Shown: positions 1 through 13,011, counted from the first letter of the stretch. The stretch is DNA of 64,000 nt from Notospermus geniculatus (GCA_002633025.1 NMRB01000471.1:141609-205608); one strand, 5' to 3'. Translations and numbers: made by a program. The notes: generated from the letters alone by a model not told the origin.

Positions 1-667
1 TATAAACTCATTTCCCTGTGTACTAATACATGACTCCATCAGTCAAAAAAACAAGCCCGACTTGAAAATTAATGACGCTAACAACCGCACGTCTGTTATC
101 AAGAATATATAATCAGGAATTTTGGTTAACTGCTTTGATGGGGAGGAAGTTCTGCATTGTGCGAAAAGTAACGTGAAGTATAGCTTTTCGAGATCAGGCC
201 AAACTATCCGAAGTGGGCGGAGAAAACGACCGACAGAAGGGATGAGGATGATTGATCACTTAGTTTGGTATGTATCTGTAGACGATCGAGTACAGGTCGG
301 TTTAGTATTGATGCTCGTGGCAAAAAGTATCATCAGAAAAGGAAATGAAAATGAATTGATCATCTGAAGTATCCGGTTCATCTTTATTGTCAGGATTTCC
401 CTCGAGGGAGGGAAAGTTCCACCGATGACTCGCCGCAAACCTCGGCTTTTATGATTTAATTTCTTTCTCTGTTCTCTGAGCCGGGGGCGGATGCTTAACA
501 GGGATCGGCGCAAAACTTGTTTTGATTATAGCAAATGGCATTTCAAATCATTCCCAACAGCACAATACCACATCCCACGTGGACTCGGCCACATCCTAAA
601 AACACGGGGAAGATACCAGTAAAAACGTGTGGTTGTGGGTACGAAATAGGAGATTAACCTTAAAGAG
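1..667. other. Non-coding stretch, nothing recognised
   Basis: Moderately AT-rich DNA with only short overlapping frames on both strands (under 90 codons), no recognisable domain and no inverted or tandem repeat that I can see. It ends at the terminal repeat of a family B MITE. Confidence 0.5.
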
Positions 668-869
668 AATGGAAGATTTTACTGCCGTTAGAGGCCGCCT
701 GTGAGCGGTCCTAGAACGTCACAAAATTGACGTCACAGACGTAAGCCATGGCCTCTACGTCATTATGCATGACGTTGTGGCGTGCATTTCTTCTCTGTGA
801 CGTCAAATTTCGTGACGTTCTACAACCGCTAACTAGTGGTGGCCTCTAACGGCAGTAAAGTCCCCCATT
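668..869. mobile_element. MITE, family B, copy 1
   Basis: About 200 bp with long terminal inverted repeats. The left end reads AATGGAAGATTTTACTGCC and continues CGTTAGAGGCC; the right end is its complement, GGCCTCTAACGGCAGTA followed by AAGTCCCCCATT. The arms contain the inner pair GCGGTCCTAGAACGTCA / TGACGTTCTACAACCGC and two TGACGTCA palindromes. There is no coding capacity. Two further copies with the same ends lie near 44.7 and 50.3 kb. A non-autonomous DNA transposon is the natural reading; the superfamily cannot be assigned because target duplications are unclear. Confidence 0.8.
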
Positions 870-2684
870 TTAAGAAGAGAGGGGTCAATGATTGCGTTGA
901 GCTATTTGACCCTTTCAGACCTGTTGAAAGTGAAATAGTGACATGATCAAGCATCGAGTGTGGATATCCCGGTGTAATGTTTTTCACTGCCCCCCGTTTG
1001 CCAGTGCCTCCCAACAAAAGACAGACGGAATAAGCTGCGACGTGACAATGGGAGAGGCACTGATCAACATGTCTTTCTGATTTGAGTGTCCGCCGAACAA
1101 TAAAGCGGGCATTGTCATACGGGAGGCATTCTCATACATTACACCTGGCACGGCAGGTTGCTCAATATTCGTATAGATACGTACAACATGGACTTGAAAG
1201 CGCCCCCTACTGAGCCCCAACGGTCGTTACCTGTGATGGCGACAGACGATGACTCACCGTGTCCACCGGGACAACCATCCTCCACGCTTTCATCTGGTTC
1301 ACGGCGGTTTTATTGGATGTTTTATAATTTCAACCATAGTAAACAATAACTTCTGTAAATGTGATCTCAGTATTTCGTGTCTGGACTCAATTTTCAATAT
1401 CGTTAATGAAAGATTTAGTGTTATTTGATGATAGTAGTCCATCAAACTCTGTATGGCGACCGATGAATAACCAATGAATGGAAAATAGGCGTCGGTGATT
1501 CAAAGAGCATAGAGAATAGGTGATTACCTGAACGTGAAAATGATCCATTGAAGAAGGAATCAAGAACAAAAAGGTTGAAGCAGACGATTGATTATTGAAC
1601 AAAACTGATCGTGGAGATCGTCAGAAGGCACGCGTCATTCGTCATGATTCACATGTGCACACTCTTTCGTCACTCATTGCGTTACTGCATTTAGTGTCTG
1701 ATCGATTGAGAACGTGGCCGTGATTGGCCAGTAAGGGACCTCCTGCAGTCATGGCCAAAGCCCTGTCTACCAATGGGCGCAGATGGCACTTAGAGTCGAA
1801 CACAGATGCAGCGACATCAAGTCGGCAAACCTTCAAGTTCAAACTCTCGATGCACGTCAACTCTTTAAAAAAACGACGAAGCTTTGCTATCCCAGACAAA
1901 TATTCCGAACTAGAATGTATGACATGTACCAATTGAAGCTCCGCCATCTCGATTCAGTAATGGAAAAATCATGTCGAGAGATCTTGATGGACATAACGCG
2001 GAGATTCGCATGACGGCAGCCACTTTTTCTGAGCAATTAATTTAGATGACATCGTATGGAGGGGTGCAGATGTAGGTATATAATTCTTGTTGAAGGAATG
2101 GAGGTCTTCATAGGGACCCGCGAGTCTCATGGTTTTTTTCTGGTTCAAATTATTAGTAAGTTCGAGAGGGAGTTTTTCGCGATTGATTTTGACATCAGGG
2201 CCGAAGCGCAGACATTTGCTCCGTGTAAACGTTTGCAAAATCGAGGGAAGGCACTGAAAGGGCCAAGCATCTTCGCTGTTTCCCAGTTTTACAATACTTC
2301 TCCTAAAGGTAGTAACATACTGCTGACAGTGACATGGTACAAAAATGATTCAATCCAGTGTCCGTCACGGAGTTGCATTCGTCACAAAGCCTGGCTGCAG
2401 CTTCCCCAATAATCAGTTTACAGCCAGACACAAGGTGACGGGAGTTCGATCGGTCGACCAATCCACCAACGATGCTATCATTGCAATTCAATTACGAAAT
2501 GAAAGCTGTTGGAAGAGGCGATGTATCATATTGTATTGGACTAGCACACTGGGACACGATGATATATGCGGGACCCGAGATGGATGGCACTGATATGATA
2601 GAAACGTGACACGCATAGGGGGCCACGCACGGCACAAGTTCAACTATCTTTTCTACATCGTTTTCTACCGATCATCTCACAATT
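870..2684. other. Non-coding stretch, no gene recognised
   Basis: Open frames here are at most about 118 codons, overlap on opposite strands and show no recognisable motif, as expected by chance. No tandem or inverted repeat of note was seen. Small exons of a split gene cannot be excluded. Confidence 0.4.
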
Positions 2685-2835
2685 CAATGAGGACCCGCGC
2701 AACTTTTTATCTCAACAGGGCGGCGCTGTGAGCGGTTGACCGAAGGCGTCAAAAACAGCGTAGTGCAACAGGGTCCGAGACGTCAAAATGCTACAAATGC
2801 TCACAGCGCCTCCCAGTGGCGGTAGTTCCTCATTG
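2685..2835. mobile_element. MITE, family C, copy 1
   Basis: A 151-bp element bounded by CAATGAGGA and its exact complement TCCTCATTG. Inside are the inverted motifs GGCGCTGTGAGCGGTTG and TGCTCACAGCGCCTCC, followed by CAGTGGCGGTAGTTCC at the right. The centre carries GGCGTCAAAA and GACGTCAAAA. Longer versions of the same element occur near 46.5 and 51.9 kb inside the segmental duplication, which supports a dispersed mobile family. No protein is encoded. Confidence 0.7.
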
Positions 2836-3383
2836 TCTCAATGAGACTGAGTGTTACCTCGCAAAGGTACAAAAGATGGATACAGCCATATCTCGTGTTA
2901 TCTCGACACCAAGAAACTCATTCCACTTTTTTCATCCAGATCTGTAGGTTTTCAATGTTATGCAACAATTCTCGGCAAAAATGAGAAATATTCGCCTCCC
3001 GCTGTGATAATCTCAAGGCTAATTTGATGAGATCGCTACTTGATGAACCGGAGGCAGTAAAAATTGCAAGGAATCCCCAGCGCCAATTTAACACGGCTAC
3101 GCTGGTGAAATCCACATTGCTTTGCGCTTCAAATCCAACCTAAGTAGCAGGCAATGAAAAACGAGCAATACCCGTGCATTATTCAAGACTAGAGCATCTA
3201 ATTCAATCTGAAGCCGTTATTTATAGATGAGTCATTAGGCGGTGGGTTGCTGCGGGATTACAGCCGCCATTTTGATTCTTTTCCGGAAATGATGTCATAT
3301 TATATGCTGCGTAATTATATAAGAACGGTAACTGTGAACTTTCTGAATGATGCATCCAGATTCATTAGATACAAGTTTCCGGC

Positions 3384-3727
3384 CAGGACGACAACTTGTG
3401 TACGGCCAGGACGACAGACTGAAGTGTACGCAACTTATGGCCAGGGCGACAGACTGAAGTGTACGCAACTTATGGCCACGACGACAGACTGAAGTGTACG
3501 CAACTTATGGCCAGGACGACAGACTGAAGTGTACGCAACTTATGGCCAGGACGACAGACTGAAGTGTACGCAACTTATGGCCAGGACGACAGACTGAAGT
3601 GTACGCAACTTATGGCCAGGACGACAGACTCAAGTGTACGCAACTTATGGCCATGGCGACAAACTGAAGTGTACGCAACTTACGGCCAGGACGCCACACT
3701 CAAGTCTACGCAACTTGTGGAGACAAC
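3384..3727. repeat. 35-bp minisatellite, about 9-10 units
   Basis: The unit is 35 bp and contains GGCCAGGACGACAGACTGAAG followed by TGTACGCAACTTAT; it repeats with a few substitutions per copy. Because 35 is not a multiple of three, successive units shift frame, so the repetitive peptides seen here in overlapping frames are a by-product of the repeat. Confidence 0.9.
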
Positions 3728-4032
3728 TTTTGCGGGTTCGCCCAGAAGACAATCCGTTGTCGAAATTGGTGTTGTTGGTTTTTATTCTGACTTCCGGGGT
3801 GCACACTCTAACAGAAACTGAGGAAAAGCAAGATACGGCCCCGGAAAGTCTATCTATATTCTACGGGCTGCTTTTAATCCCAGAAGAAATGATACTACGG
3901 CATGCTGTGAGGCAACTACTCACTTTGAGATGTTCTCGATATTTAGATAGGAATTTCAAAGACTATTATGCGGCTGGTAATCAGAATGAACTACGTGAGA
4001 GGAATATGGTCCAGGTGAAGACGAAACAATAG
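3634..4032 (+). other. Unassigned open frame running out of the minisatellite
   Basis: A 132-codon frame starts inside the 35-bp minisatellite and ends at a stop near 4030. The first 30 or so residues come from the repeat. The remaining hundred are non-repetitive, with a hydrophobic run (about residues 43-55, KLVLLVFILTSG) followed by a charged tail. I recognise no family. It could be a spurious frame or part of an exon; no splice or initiation context decides it. Low confidence that it is translated. Confidence 0.12.
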
Positions 4033-5640
4033 AGGTTGTCTTTCTGATCAGTGCTGGCTGTGCATACATCCCTAGGAGGACGTCAGGGCTGCTTGGAATG
4101 CGGGAGCAGTTGAAATGTTGTGTGATCTCAAACATTCGGGACAGAAGACATTTTTTGAAACTCCTTTGATGTACTCTAGTGAAGATGTATCCCGACACCA
4201 GCCGTCACAGCCATATTCCAATTCCAAAGGAGCCCAGAACCGTTTTTTCTTGGTCTGGATGAAGCCCAGCATGTGCTCTCTGCGCCTGAGGTCATAACAA
4301 TCTTCCGCCTGATGGGGAACCCAGGTGTCCCTTTTACATGATTGCCGCTGCTGCATGTTTCTCTTCCCCTTATTGACCACCAGAATGTCCCTTCTGGTCC
4401 GCTAGACAGCTTGTAAGGTCCACTGCGCTATCTCATTATGGCTTGCTGATACAGTGCCGAGGATGTTAGCAAGTCGGGTCGTCTTCCCCCTCTGATTGTC
4501 TCCCCCAGTCCTGTGTTCCCTCAGATTACATGATATGACCGTTCGTCATGTAAATTGGTGAAGAAACTGACAAAATGATGTAGTAACAGATAAAGGCATT
4601 GCTGTCCGTCCGCTCTAAATGTTTCTAAAGTTACAGAATACATTGTAAAGATGTCCTGTCTGACTGTCTCAGACAACACAAGCAAAAAGAAATAAGATGG
4701 TTTTAATGTGATATTAGAGCAGGAAAATGAATTAAGATGGTGACGGTGGTTATATCCCGCGCGGATGAACCAAGATACAGACAACTGTAACCATTGTGAG
4801 TCAATGTAACGGGGCCTGGAGGAGACACCAGTATGACAAATGAATGTCTGTTTAGAAACCAAGTCTTCAAGATGATAATACGAGGCTGTGCTCTTGTCAT
4901 TTATACAAGGCGTGCGGCGGGATGGTCGTAATGAAATTCTACTTTCGCTCACGAAATGACAGTAAGGATGGTGAACATGTAGTCTATCTAACGGATATTA
5001 GGATCACTTCATTGGGAAAGGAATTGATGAGAATGGCTCCGAGAGAACGCCCAGTCTTTAACCCCCTGGTCATTTATTGAGTCCTCAACGATATTGCCAC
5101 GCAATAGCAGGCTATTGTATAGCGGACTTGCATTCCTGGGATTTTCTTCTCTCGTACACCGGATATGTCATGTAGACCATGTATTACAGTTTGCCTGCTA
5201 AGTAGATGGTGATTGGTTACAGTTCTGTGGCGTCATATGTCTCGCGCACTACCTGACCAATCAGGGATTACTTTCCAAGGCGATTTGTACTCTGCAACTT
5301 TGAGCTTACACAGCTCCGATCGTCTGAGGAATCGTTCGAACACCTTGGGGGGTCGAGAAGTCAGCGGTACTTGGACGCGAGAAAAATGCACAATTTGATC
5401 TGCTGCAGTGTGGAGACTGTCCTAGGGTCATAGCTCACCGTTTAAGCATCTTGATTTATTCTTTCCTCGTCTGACTGCTACACCAGGAAAGTAAAAGGAC
5501 GAGGCAATACGTTTGAGCAGCATTGTTCAAATTGAAGAAGAAATATGGTAATCTGTTTAGATGATATGGATAAGCCGCAGTAATTCCCCATCGATGGGAA
5601 TGTTGTCGTGATGAGCTGACACTCTGGGCTCCGGGTTCAT
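4033..5640. other. Non-coding stretch, nothing recognised
   Basis: Only short overlapping frames are present (the longest is 143 codons on the minus strand near 4.5-4.95 kb, with no recognisable motif). Two CCAAT-type sequences occur near 5213 and 5259, but no TATA or initiator context accompanies them. Confidence 0.4.
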
Positions 5641-5772
5641 CGTGATACAGGGGAGATAGGATGACGATGGAGGCTGGGAGAGCTCGTGATACAGGGGAGA
5701 TAGGATGACGATGGAGGCTGGGAGAGCTCGTGATACAGGGGAGATAGGATGACGATGGAGGCTGGGAGAGCT
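5641..5772. repeat. 44-bp tandem repeat, 3 identical units
   Basis: Three head-to-tail 44-bp copies (5641-5684, 5685-5728, 5729-5772), each beginning CGTGATACAGGGGAGATAGG and ending in GGCTGGGAGAGCT or a near variant. The copies look essentially identical, implying recent amplification. Confidence 0.95.
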
Positions 5773-7026
5773 TCTTTTACAAGTATAGATTAAACCTCCA
5801 AGGGTTTGTCAGAAATACTGAACATTCTTAAGGGAAGGAAGTCTGGGAGATGGTACCATAGAGGAATCAAACACAAAGGTTCAACTTACAAATTTAGTGT
5901 TTTATAAATGTCTGATTCCTTTACGAATTCTATATTGTAGGCATTCAAGATGACTGTTCAACCAAATGAACTGCTTTCACACGGAAATAGTCTCCGTGTT
6001 CAGACAAGTTGTTGAACGACTTCTCTTATTGCTCATTGTAAAAACTTGGAAAAGAAGCTAGTGACGATTTCTGTTCGGATTCAAGTTCCTTTGGGTTATC
6101 CTTAAAGAAAGTTTAAAGTAAAATCGATGAAGTATTATGATTAACTTGTTTCTTTGACATGTGATTCCCCGGAGAAACTCAAATTGAAATTGAGTGGCAC
6201 GCACTTGGGAAATTCCATAATGAGTTACCGTGTTATTAGTCTCTGTTTCCTGTCGAGCCGAACAGCTTGATTCATTGAATTGAAAGTCAATCACTCAATC
6301 AGCCAGAGATGGGTGCATGATCAGCAACACGATCATAGGGACCGCGAATCACGTGATCAGAGGGCAGGAACATTGGGCAGTCAGCCTACAAGGCCTATCA
6401 AAGTCTCAAAATGCGCATATCAGAGCGACAGGTTTGCTCCCAAACACCTCTCACTACCTTTTCGGATATCCAGTGACAAGCAGTCCTGCCACATTTGGAC
6501 ACCTTTACGGCCTAGTGAGGGCTGCATAGATTGGCACAGAAAAGTGTATTCTACTTTGAAGCTTCCAAGTACTGTATTTCAATACTTTTGGGCGGGAAAT
6601 CCTCTTGACAACAAGCTCTGAGCCCAAAAGAAATCCCTGCTGCAGCGGTTCGAGAATTTGGTGCGTATGTCTGTGAGACTCACGGGCTGTCAGAGGAGAG
6701 GAGACGGGCGATGTATAACTTGGAGAGGAACATCCATTTTAGGTTGATGAATACGTCTGTGGGAGAGCCACTTCCATAGCTGGAAGAACTATTACCTTCT
6801 CAGGTCAGTGACATACGAAAGTGGTCTGGCGATGATCAGATCGATGGGGGGGGGGGCCTCACCAGAGCCCTTAAACTAAACCGCGTTGATCTGAAGCCCT
6901 GCCCGCGACCTGGAGGAGCTGAACGGCCAGAATGTCCTTAAAAACGATGAAGAAGACCTCGCGCTTTCATGCGACACCTGTTGGAAAAGATCACAGCGAG
7001 AAACCTCTCCGTGACACTTCTTGCCA

Positions 7027-7201
7027 ATCTTACCATCCACCAATCCTAATCTTACCATCCACCAATCCTAATCTTACCATCCACCAATCCTAATCTTACC
7101 ATCCACCAATCCTAATCTTACCATCCACCAATCCTAATATTACCATCCACCAATCTTAATCTTACCATCCACCAATCTTAACCTAACTATCCACCAATCC
7201 A
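7027..7201. repeat. 22-bp minisatellite, about 8 units
   Basis: The unit is TTACCATCCACCAATCCTAA plus TC. The first units are identical and the last two or three drift (CCTAATA, CTTAATC, CTTAACC), the usual pattern of an array that decays at one edge. The strand is pyrimidine-rich. Confidence 0.95.
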
Positions 7202-8009
7202 ACTCTAGAATGGACATATGGACTCTTCGTGCAAATGCACGGAATCTAATTTACTTTTCATACATAAAAGTACAACGGACCTGGCAAGCCATCGGTCTAT
7301 GGGAAACAGCGTGGGCTTCATGTGTACGAACATGTACGCGCGGTCTCACAAACCCCGCCACGATTTGCATCAGTACATGATTGATGCAAATAGAACTTTT
7401 CAGGGCCAACCCCGCGGGGCCCCATCCTACTATTGGATGAACTCAATGACAATACTGAATTGATGAGTTCGGATTAAGTTTCCAGTTAGTTGACCTGACG
7501 ATCATGAGCCGAGCAGATAGGTCATCCCAGCGGACGGACTGGAAAAAGCATATCTTTGTGTTCGTTGATTGATGGCGAGAGACCGCGAGTGAGGAGTCGG
7601 TTCTTTCGACCCATCGGGCCTCCCGGCGTCATGTGGCGATTCTCTTTCAACATTCAACGGAAGGTCATCTGGAAAACCTGTTACAAGGATATGAAGTTTG
7701 TCTTTTCCGTCCGACGGTCAGTCTGTCCAACAGGAGCAGTCAGACTGTACATCATGCTTGTCGGACTGTACCAAGTCCTAGGAATGGAAATCGATCTAAT
7801 CCAAATCCCATTGTCAACGGTTGGTCAGGGTACCGACATAATCCTTCACTAGGCTTAATCCACTGGGACAATAACACCGGACTTGGATTCCAGGAAGATT
7901 TTTTCCACATTTACAGACCTTACATCATGCAGATCAGACTGTACTCATGCAGGTCGTACTGAACATCATGCATGTTGAGCTATGCACCATGCGGATTAGA
8001 CTTATGTCG

Positions 8010-8386
8010 GTTGTACACTAATACTAGTGTGCCACCGGCGAATTTCGGCCTGCGACAAGGGACGAATGAAAAATTCGTAGATCTTCGTAGACTGTCGTCT
8101 ATGTTCGTCGTGATTCTCTGGCTCCATGATCCTATGCAAAACACATTAATGCTAAATATCGCAGCTTGTCGAGGGAATGTCGCAGACTTCAGATTCGCCC
8201 CTTGTCGTGGGAAAAAGTCGCCAGTGGGACACTAGTATTAGGATTTTTCTAGTACTTAAAAAATATAAATGGGCTTAATGGGTGGTCACAATGCCTTTCA
8301 GCAAGGCAATCGGTAGCCTTTGACCGAAATCACCCTTCATGAGCCTCATTTATAATTTTTAGTAAGAAAAATCCTAAGTGTACAAC
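8010..8386. mobile_element. Composite double-hairpin element
   Basis: Two adjacent imperfect palindromes sit inside one outer inverted pair. Outer ends: GTTGTACAC at 8010-8018 and GTGTACAAC at 8378-8386. The first palindrome (about 8019-8242) has arms starting CTAATACTAGTGTGCCACCG and ending CACTAGTATTAGG, with further pairing through CGACAAGGG. The second (about 8238-8377) starts TTAGGATTTTTCT and ends AAGAAAAATCCTAA, and contains a small inner hairpin GCCTT/AAGGC. The two palindromes overlap by a few bases at TTAGG. There is no coding capacity. It may be one foldback element or two MITEs in tandem. Confidence 0.6.
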
Positions 8387-11300
8387 GGGCATTAATCACA
8401 CAGGTCTGAGAATTCCATCACTGCTCGAACAGAAAAACATCACCTCGAGTGTGGTTGTTATGTCACGTCGACCGTATGTCAGCTTCCTTACCAACGAAAA
8501 AAAACTTATGAAATGTTCCCAAGGAAGAGAAAATTGAGTTATCGTAACTTCACTAGAAAAAGAATATCAAATCTGCGGATTGAATTACGGGTTTCCAAAC
8601 AGCTTTGATTGGATTTTCCTTAATCGTTGTTTTTGTGGGCTACGTGGTGTCTGCTCAAATCTTCTCGTAATGCAGTGTCAGTGGAAGCTGGCTAGGGAAA
8701 GCAGGGCAGAAGAAAGTTCTTGTCCATTTCTTTTATCAGCTCCGACATGTTCGGAAGACCTGGCGAAGGACGCCCATTTCACCAACTTTCAGACAAGTTG
8801 AGAGGCATTGAATTTCGCTCATGGACAGAAATGTTTACTATATCCATTTCAGATCCATTAATTTTGAAAACGATGCTGTAAATAACCAAGCGCATGGATT
8901 GAAATCGGTCTGTTAACATCATCAATAATAGATTCGCTGATTCTGACATGACATGGAATCTGCCGCACTTCAATCATTAAAAAATATCCATATTTCTGCA
9001 GTTCACTTGTTTATGACCAACCTGCAGGCACCGTGCGACCCAAAGCCGACAGTTTAGCGTAGATTTATTTCAGATCAAGCTATCTAACGAACCAAATGGT
9101 AGTCAGATGAATAATAAGTATCCCCAAACATGAAAATGTCCGTGGGGTTGGAAAGTTTGACAGCATGTGGGTAACGACATACTGGGGCAAAAAAATATTC
9201 GGCCAGAAAGCTGCGATTACATAATAGATAGAAGTACACGCTCGCTGCACGGACACGGCGGTAAACAAAGGCTTCACGGTCGCGAACGCTTTCTATTGGT
9301 TGTGAAGATATTGTTGACCGCTGTGTCCGCGTGACGTGTACAGCGCTATGTATTCGAAGTCTTGGGGCCGAAGCTTGTGCACGCAGCTCAACGCAATAGA
9401 CGTCAAACCAAAAATGAATCATTTTACTCCGTGAAAATCTTAAGGTTTGGATAGTGAGAAAGAGAATTGCAACCATCGTAAGAATTCTTGTTGCTCTCTC
9501 TGACATTTGGCGTGGTGTCATCGATCTTAAATCTCCGATTTTCAAATCATCTGATGCCAAAGCACTATTCTATGGATATAAATGAGTGACTGTCATTACA
9601 CCAATTGCTTCTTACTCGTTTGAACTTTACTGATATAAGAGGAGTGCGATTAGAGAAGGGTTATTCGACTCGGAAGAGAAGACTTAATCTCATCACACCT
9701 ACAAAACCAGCACAAACGTTTACTTCATTTCCTTTAAACGTTAAAGTTTAAATCTCCCTCATCGATTTATCGTTAATCTGTCAAAAGTTGGAAAAGTGAC
9801 TGCTCGATTGACATTCTCCTAAAGACAGAGCACTTTTTCCACGAGAAAATCACGCAAAGGCAGCAGCTCAATACATCCGTTCACAATATCGAGGACTTGT
9901 CACATCAGCTTAAATCTTATTTTATTGATGTCGACTTAAAATGTCAAAGCGGAGATCTCTTCAAATGTACAAACTTCCATGTGTTCATTCTCAACCTCCA
10001 ACTCCACTTTCTTCCAGACGGAAGTAATATCAGTGTATGGCTTCCTAGTTTACGGCTGTTCATATTGGTTCGATAGGGATATTGGTTTCTTTGTAACGTC
10101 AACCGAACCTTTGGTGGCAAGTGCTGATTTCGCACGCAATTGTTAAGACAAAAGACAAACGCAAGGCGGACTTTTTTGGATTCCACAAAGGTATTCTTGA
10201 CAGTTCCAATGTTTTTGGAGACATACACCATGAGACACAAGCTGTACCTGGTTTGTGGAAAATCACTCATTTGTCCTTCGCTGGTTGTAATGATGGAGAA
10301 GATAAGTATATTAGCCAAAATATTGGATGGAAGCTGGTATCGCCATCCATAGGAACAGGATGGCACTACGGATTTGGGCCGAAAAATGTCGATCAAGCAC
10401 CCTTCCTCCTCGCCCCCTCCCATCCTGACAAAAAAGCTAGCTACGGCCCTGCTGTACAGTTGGCTGTACTCTTACCCTTCAATGTTTAAGATGTCGATAT
10501 GTGTAAACGGCCTTCGCAGCACAGTTCCCAAATACTAGGAAACGTTCCTCACGTTTCTCACTACCAATCGGTTGAGACTTGAGGGAAATTCCATCGAATA
10601 TCACTATATAGACCAAACCAACATGGATATCCCCAGTCACTGGCGTGTGCTGCTAAAGAAAACGAGTAATCGTTTAGCCATCGAGAGAGAGAAAGAATCT
10701 CAAAGATGACACGGGGAGATTAGTGGCCAGATCGAATTGATCAGTTATAGATTATTGATACCGACATTCTGGTGGATGGCAATCAAAGATGAATTCATTT
10801 CTCTTCATATGCTGGCTTCCCACAGTTTATTAACTGATGCACTTTGAATTAGTGGGTTTGGTGTAAGGATAAGTTACGTTTCAGTGACGAAACTAGCTCT
10901 GATCGCTTACACCATTGAACAGGGGGAGGACCATGCTGAAAAGTCAGCAGTTTCGTGTACACCATATGAAACATACGGTGGTGATGGTGAAATGTCAGCA
11001 GTTTCATGTCCACCAGACGTGGGACGAGACGCCAGACCAAGGCGTGTCACACGAATTGGGGGAGAATTACGTGGGAGTAATGAAACACCATTTGAGTTCC
11101 ATCAAGTTTCGTCAGCAAGCTTTTAAGATCACACCAGTGTACGATGAATTCTACGCACAAATCCTAAAATCTCCGACTTAACATATAAATATGATGATAT
11201 GTGAATGATGACCATTCGTCTTGGTCCGTCCAAGCTGTCATATAAAGAATGGGTAATCTGGCTACACTAAACCTTCAGAAGATTTCTCATACACCGAGCC

Positions 11301-11612
11301 GTGACCATGCATTAGAAACAAGTATTGTAACGGCCATTCTCCATCTCATCATATCCCTCATATCAACCACGTGACACATCATATAGAACTTCGGGAATTA
11401 AAGGGCTCCAGTGAATACTGGAGACTGGCCCCTCTGCAGGCTGCATTCCCTGAAGCAATAGGAGGCGGAGGGAGGCCTAACCTTGCAGATCATCGGTCTA
11501 GACTAGTCTATAGGGTTATGTGTTTATGCATACATGTATTATGTAGATACAGGCGAAGTATGACACCGCTTGCCGTATTTGGATCATTGACGGTAGGTTC
11601 ACCTATTTTATC
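8387..11612. other. Non-coding stretch, no gene recognised
   Basis: The longest frames are 158-159 codons on the minus strand (9084-9560 and 9944-10423) and 122 codons on the plus strand (10121-10489); the latter two overlap on opposite strands. None shows a recognisable motif. A weak duplicated motif (GTCAGCAGTTTC at about 10943 and 10997) is the only local repeat noticed. Confidence 0.35.
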
Positions 11613-11845
11613 GAGGTTCTTCACGTGACTGACGTCACATTTCCATGACGACACGATGCCGCCATATTGGCCGTCAAAATGTCAAGCGACGTCACGGCAT
11701 GAACACAGCGTCAACATACAGATCGTGCCGTCAAAATGTCATCATGACGTACAGTTTTGACGTCGTCGCCGGCCATTTAATTTTGACGGCCAAAATGGCC
11801 GATTCTTTGCAGTCACGTGGCCGTGTGACGTCAGTGAAGAACCTC
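11613..11845 (+). mobile_element. MITE, family A, copy 1
   Basis: A family A element of about 233 bp with ends GAGGTTCTTCACGTGACTG and GTCAGTGAAGAACCTC. The interior carries GCCGCCATATTGGCCGTC and, on the other side, GGCCAAAATGGCCG, giving partial symmetry. TGACGTCA palindromes lie near both ends, and half-sites (CGTCA/TGACG) are dense throughout. Seven full or nearly full copies and two fragments occur in this window. No protein is encoded. Confidence 0.9.
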
Positions 11846-12654
11846 TATAATGTGCACAACGTCAGTCTTCACGTGACAAGTTGCTGCCATAGCGGCATCG
11901 TTGCAGCATTCCCCAGTTGTTGCACTTTCTGTTCATCAAATAAACATCGGCAGAACACAATGGTGAAGTCTAATGTTCTCCACAAAAACAAGATATTTAT
12001 GAGGGTAACGGCTCACGAACCGATTCGCTGGAAAATAGTGAATTATTGCAAGTCGTAGCTGCAGGGCTACTTGAAGTGCTGAATCTAGAGATGGTTATGA
12101 ATCATTTAGTATCCAGAAGAGGTTTTGTTGCATGTATTTACCGATAGAAAAGAACATAGGAAACACATTCAAATCACGTATGTAATGAACCACAGCATGT
12201 ATTTTAGGGGACATTTCAAACGCCTAAATCAGCGTCGCCGCCAGCAACAAGCCATAATAATCATCATTGCGTTGCTGATGTTAAACAATAACCTTCGACC
12301 TTCACTGAACAAAGAGCCTGTGCACTGCCACCTTTGTGTGGACGTTAACGAAATCAACTACAGATTAAGCTCCACGCAACTGTCGTTTGATAACACCACA
12401 CACCCAATATCCACCCGACTGGAAATCCATGCTGAACTGGGTTAAAAGGAACAACGTAAGTTATGGAGGTTTGGAATTCGTTCACCTCGTTGAGAATATC
12501 GATGAGGCCGATCCTAGTTCCACTGCTCCCGGCCACCACCCCGAAACCTATCCCATGTCGGGCACTACCATCTGATTCTCACCAGTCTATTTGGCCTCAC
12601 GGACATCTAGCCTGGTTTGAATCCATCGCATTTCCCGCTTCTGAGGAGCTCAGA

Positions 12655-12805
12655 GCCTCAGCCAATCATCGGTGTGCGATGGCAAATCGACGTGCCAATC
12701 AAAATCCGTGTTACAATGCGTGCGTGAAGAGAAGAGAAAGTGCCGAACGGCGAGTTGCTTCACGAGTTGTGATTGGCTCGGAGGCGGGGTCATTTATAAT
12801 TTATG
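12655..12805 (+). promoter_or_regulatory. Promoter-like cluster: three CCAAT boxes, GC box, TATA-like site
   Basis: Within 150 bp are CCAAT at 12662 and 12695, an inverted CCAAT (ATTGG) at 12772, GGCGGGG at 12783 and a TATA-like TTTATAATTT at 12792. The order and spacing resemble a compact RNA polymerase II promoter pointing right. No convincing coding exon follows within the next few hundred bases, so this is a motif-based suggestion only. Confidence 0.25.
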
Positions 12806-13011
12806 CATTAACGCAAAAGATGACATGATTCGGACAAGGCTAAAGACGCAGTCGATGGCCTTGTTTGGACAAGATGGGTACTACAGGACACGAAATCTCC
12901 CATCACAGCTGGCATGACCCTATCACGAATTCCAGAACTAGGAGGGAACTTTCAGACATCAGACTTCGGATTTCTGATGAAATGAACATTGTCGGTGTTG
13001 ACAGGATTATA

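Noticed and set aside
3384-3727. Regular repeats that could suggest a CRISPR array.
   Set aside because: The units are contiguous 35-bp tandem copies without unique spacers, and the context is eukaryotic. The same holds for the arrays at 7027, 32618, 36228 and 52415.
7730-8010. Degenerate repeat of CAGRTCRGACTGTACT-like phrases.
   Set aside because: The matches are short and irregularly spaced, so I cannot define a unit.
10121-10489. A 122-codon plus-strand frame opposite a 159-codon minus-strand frame.
   Set aside because: Overlapping frames on both strands with no motif or codon signature; probably a stop-poor stretch.
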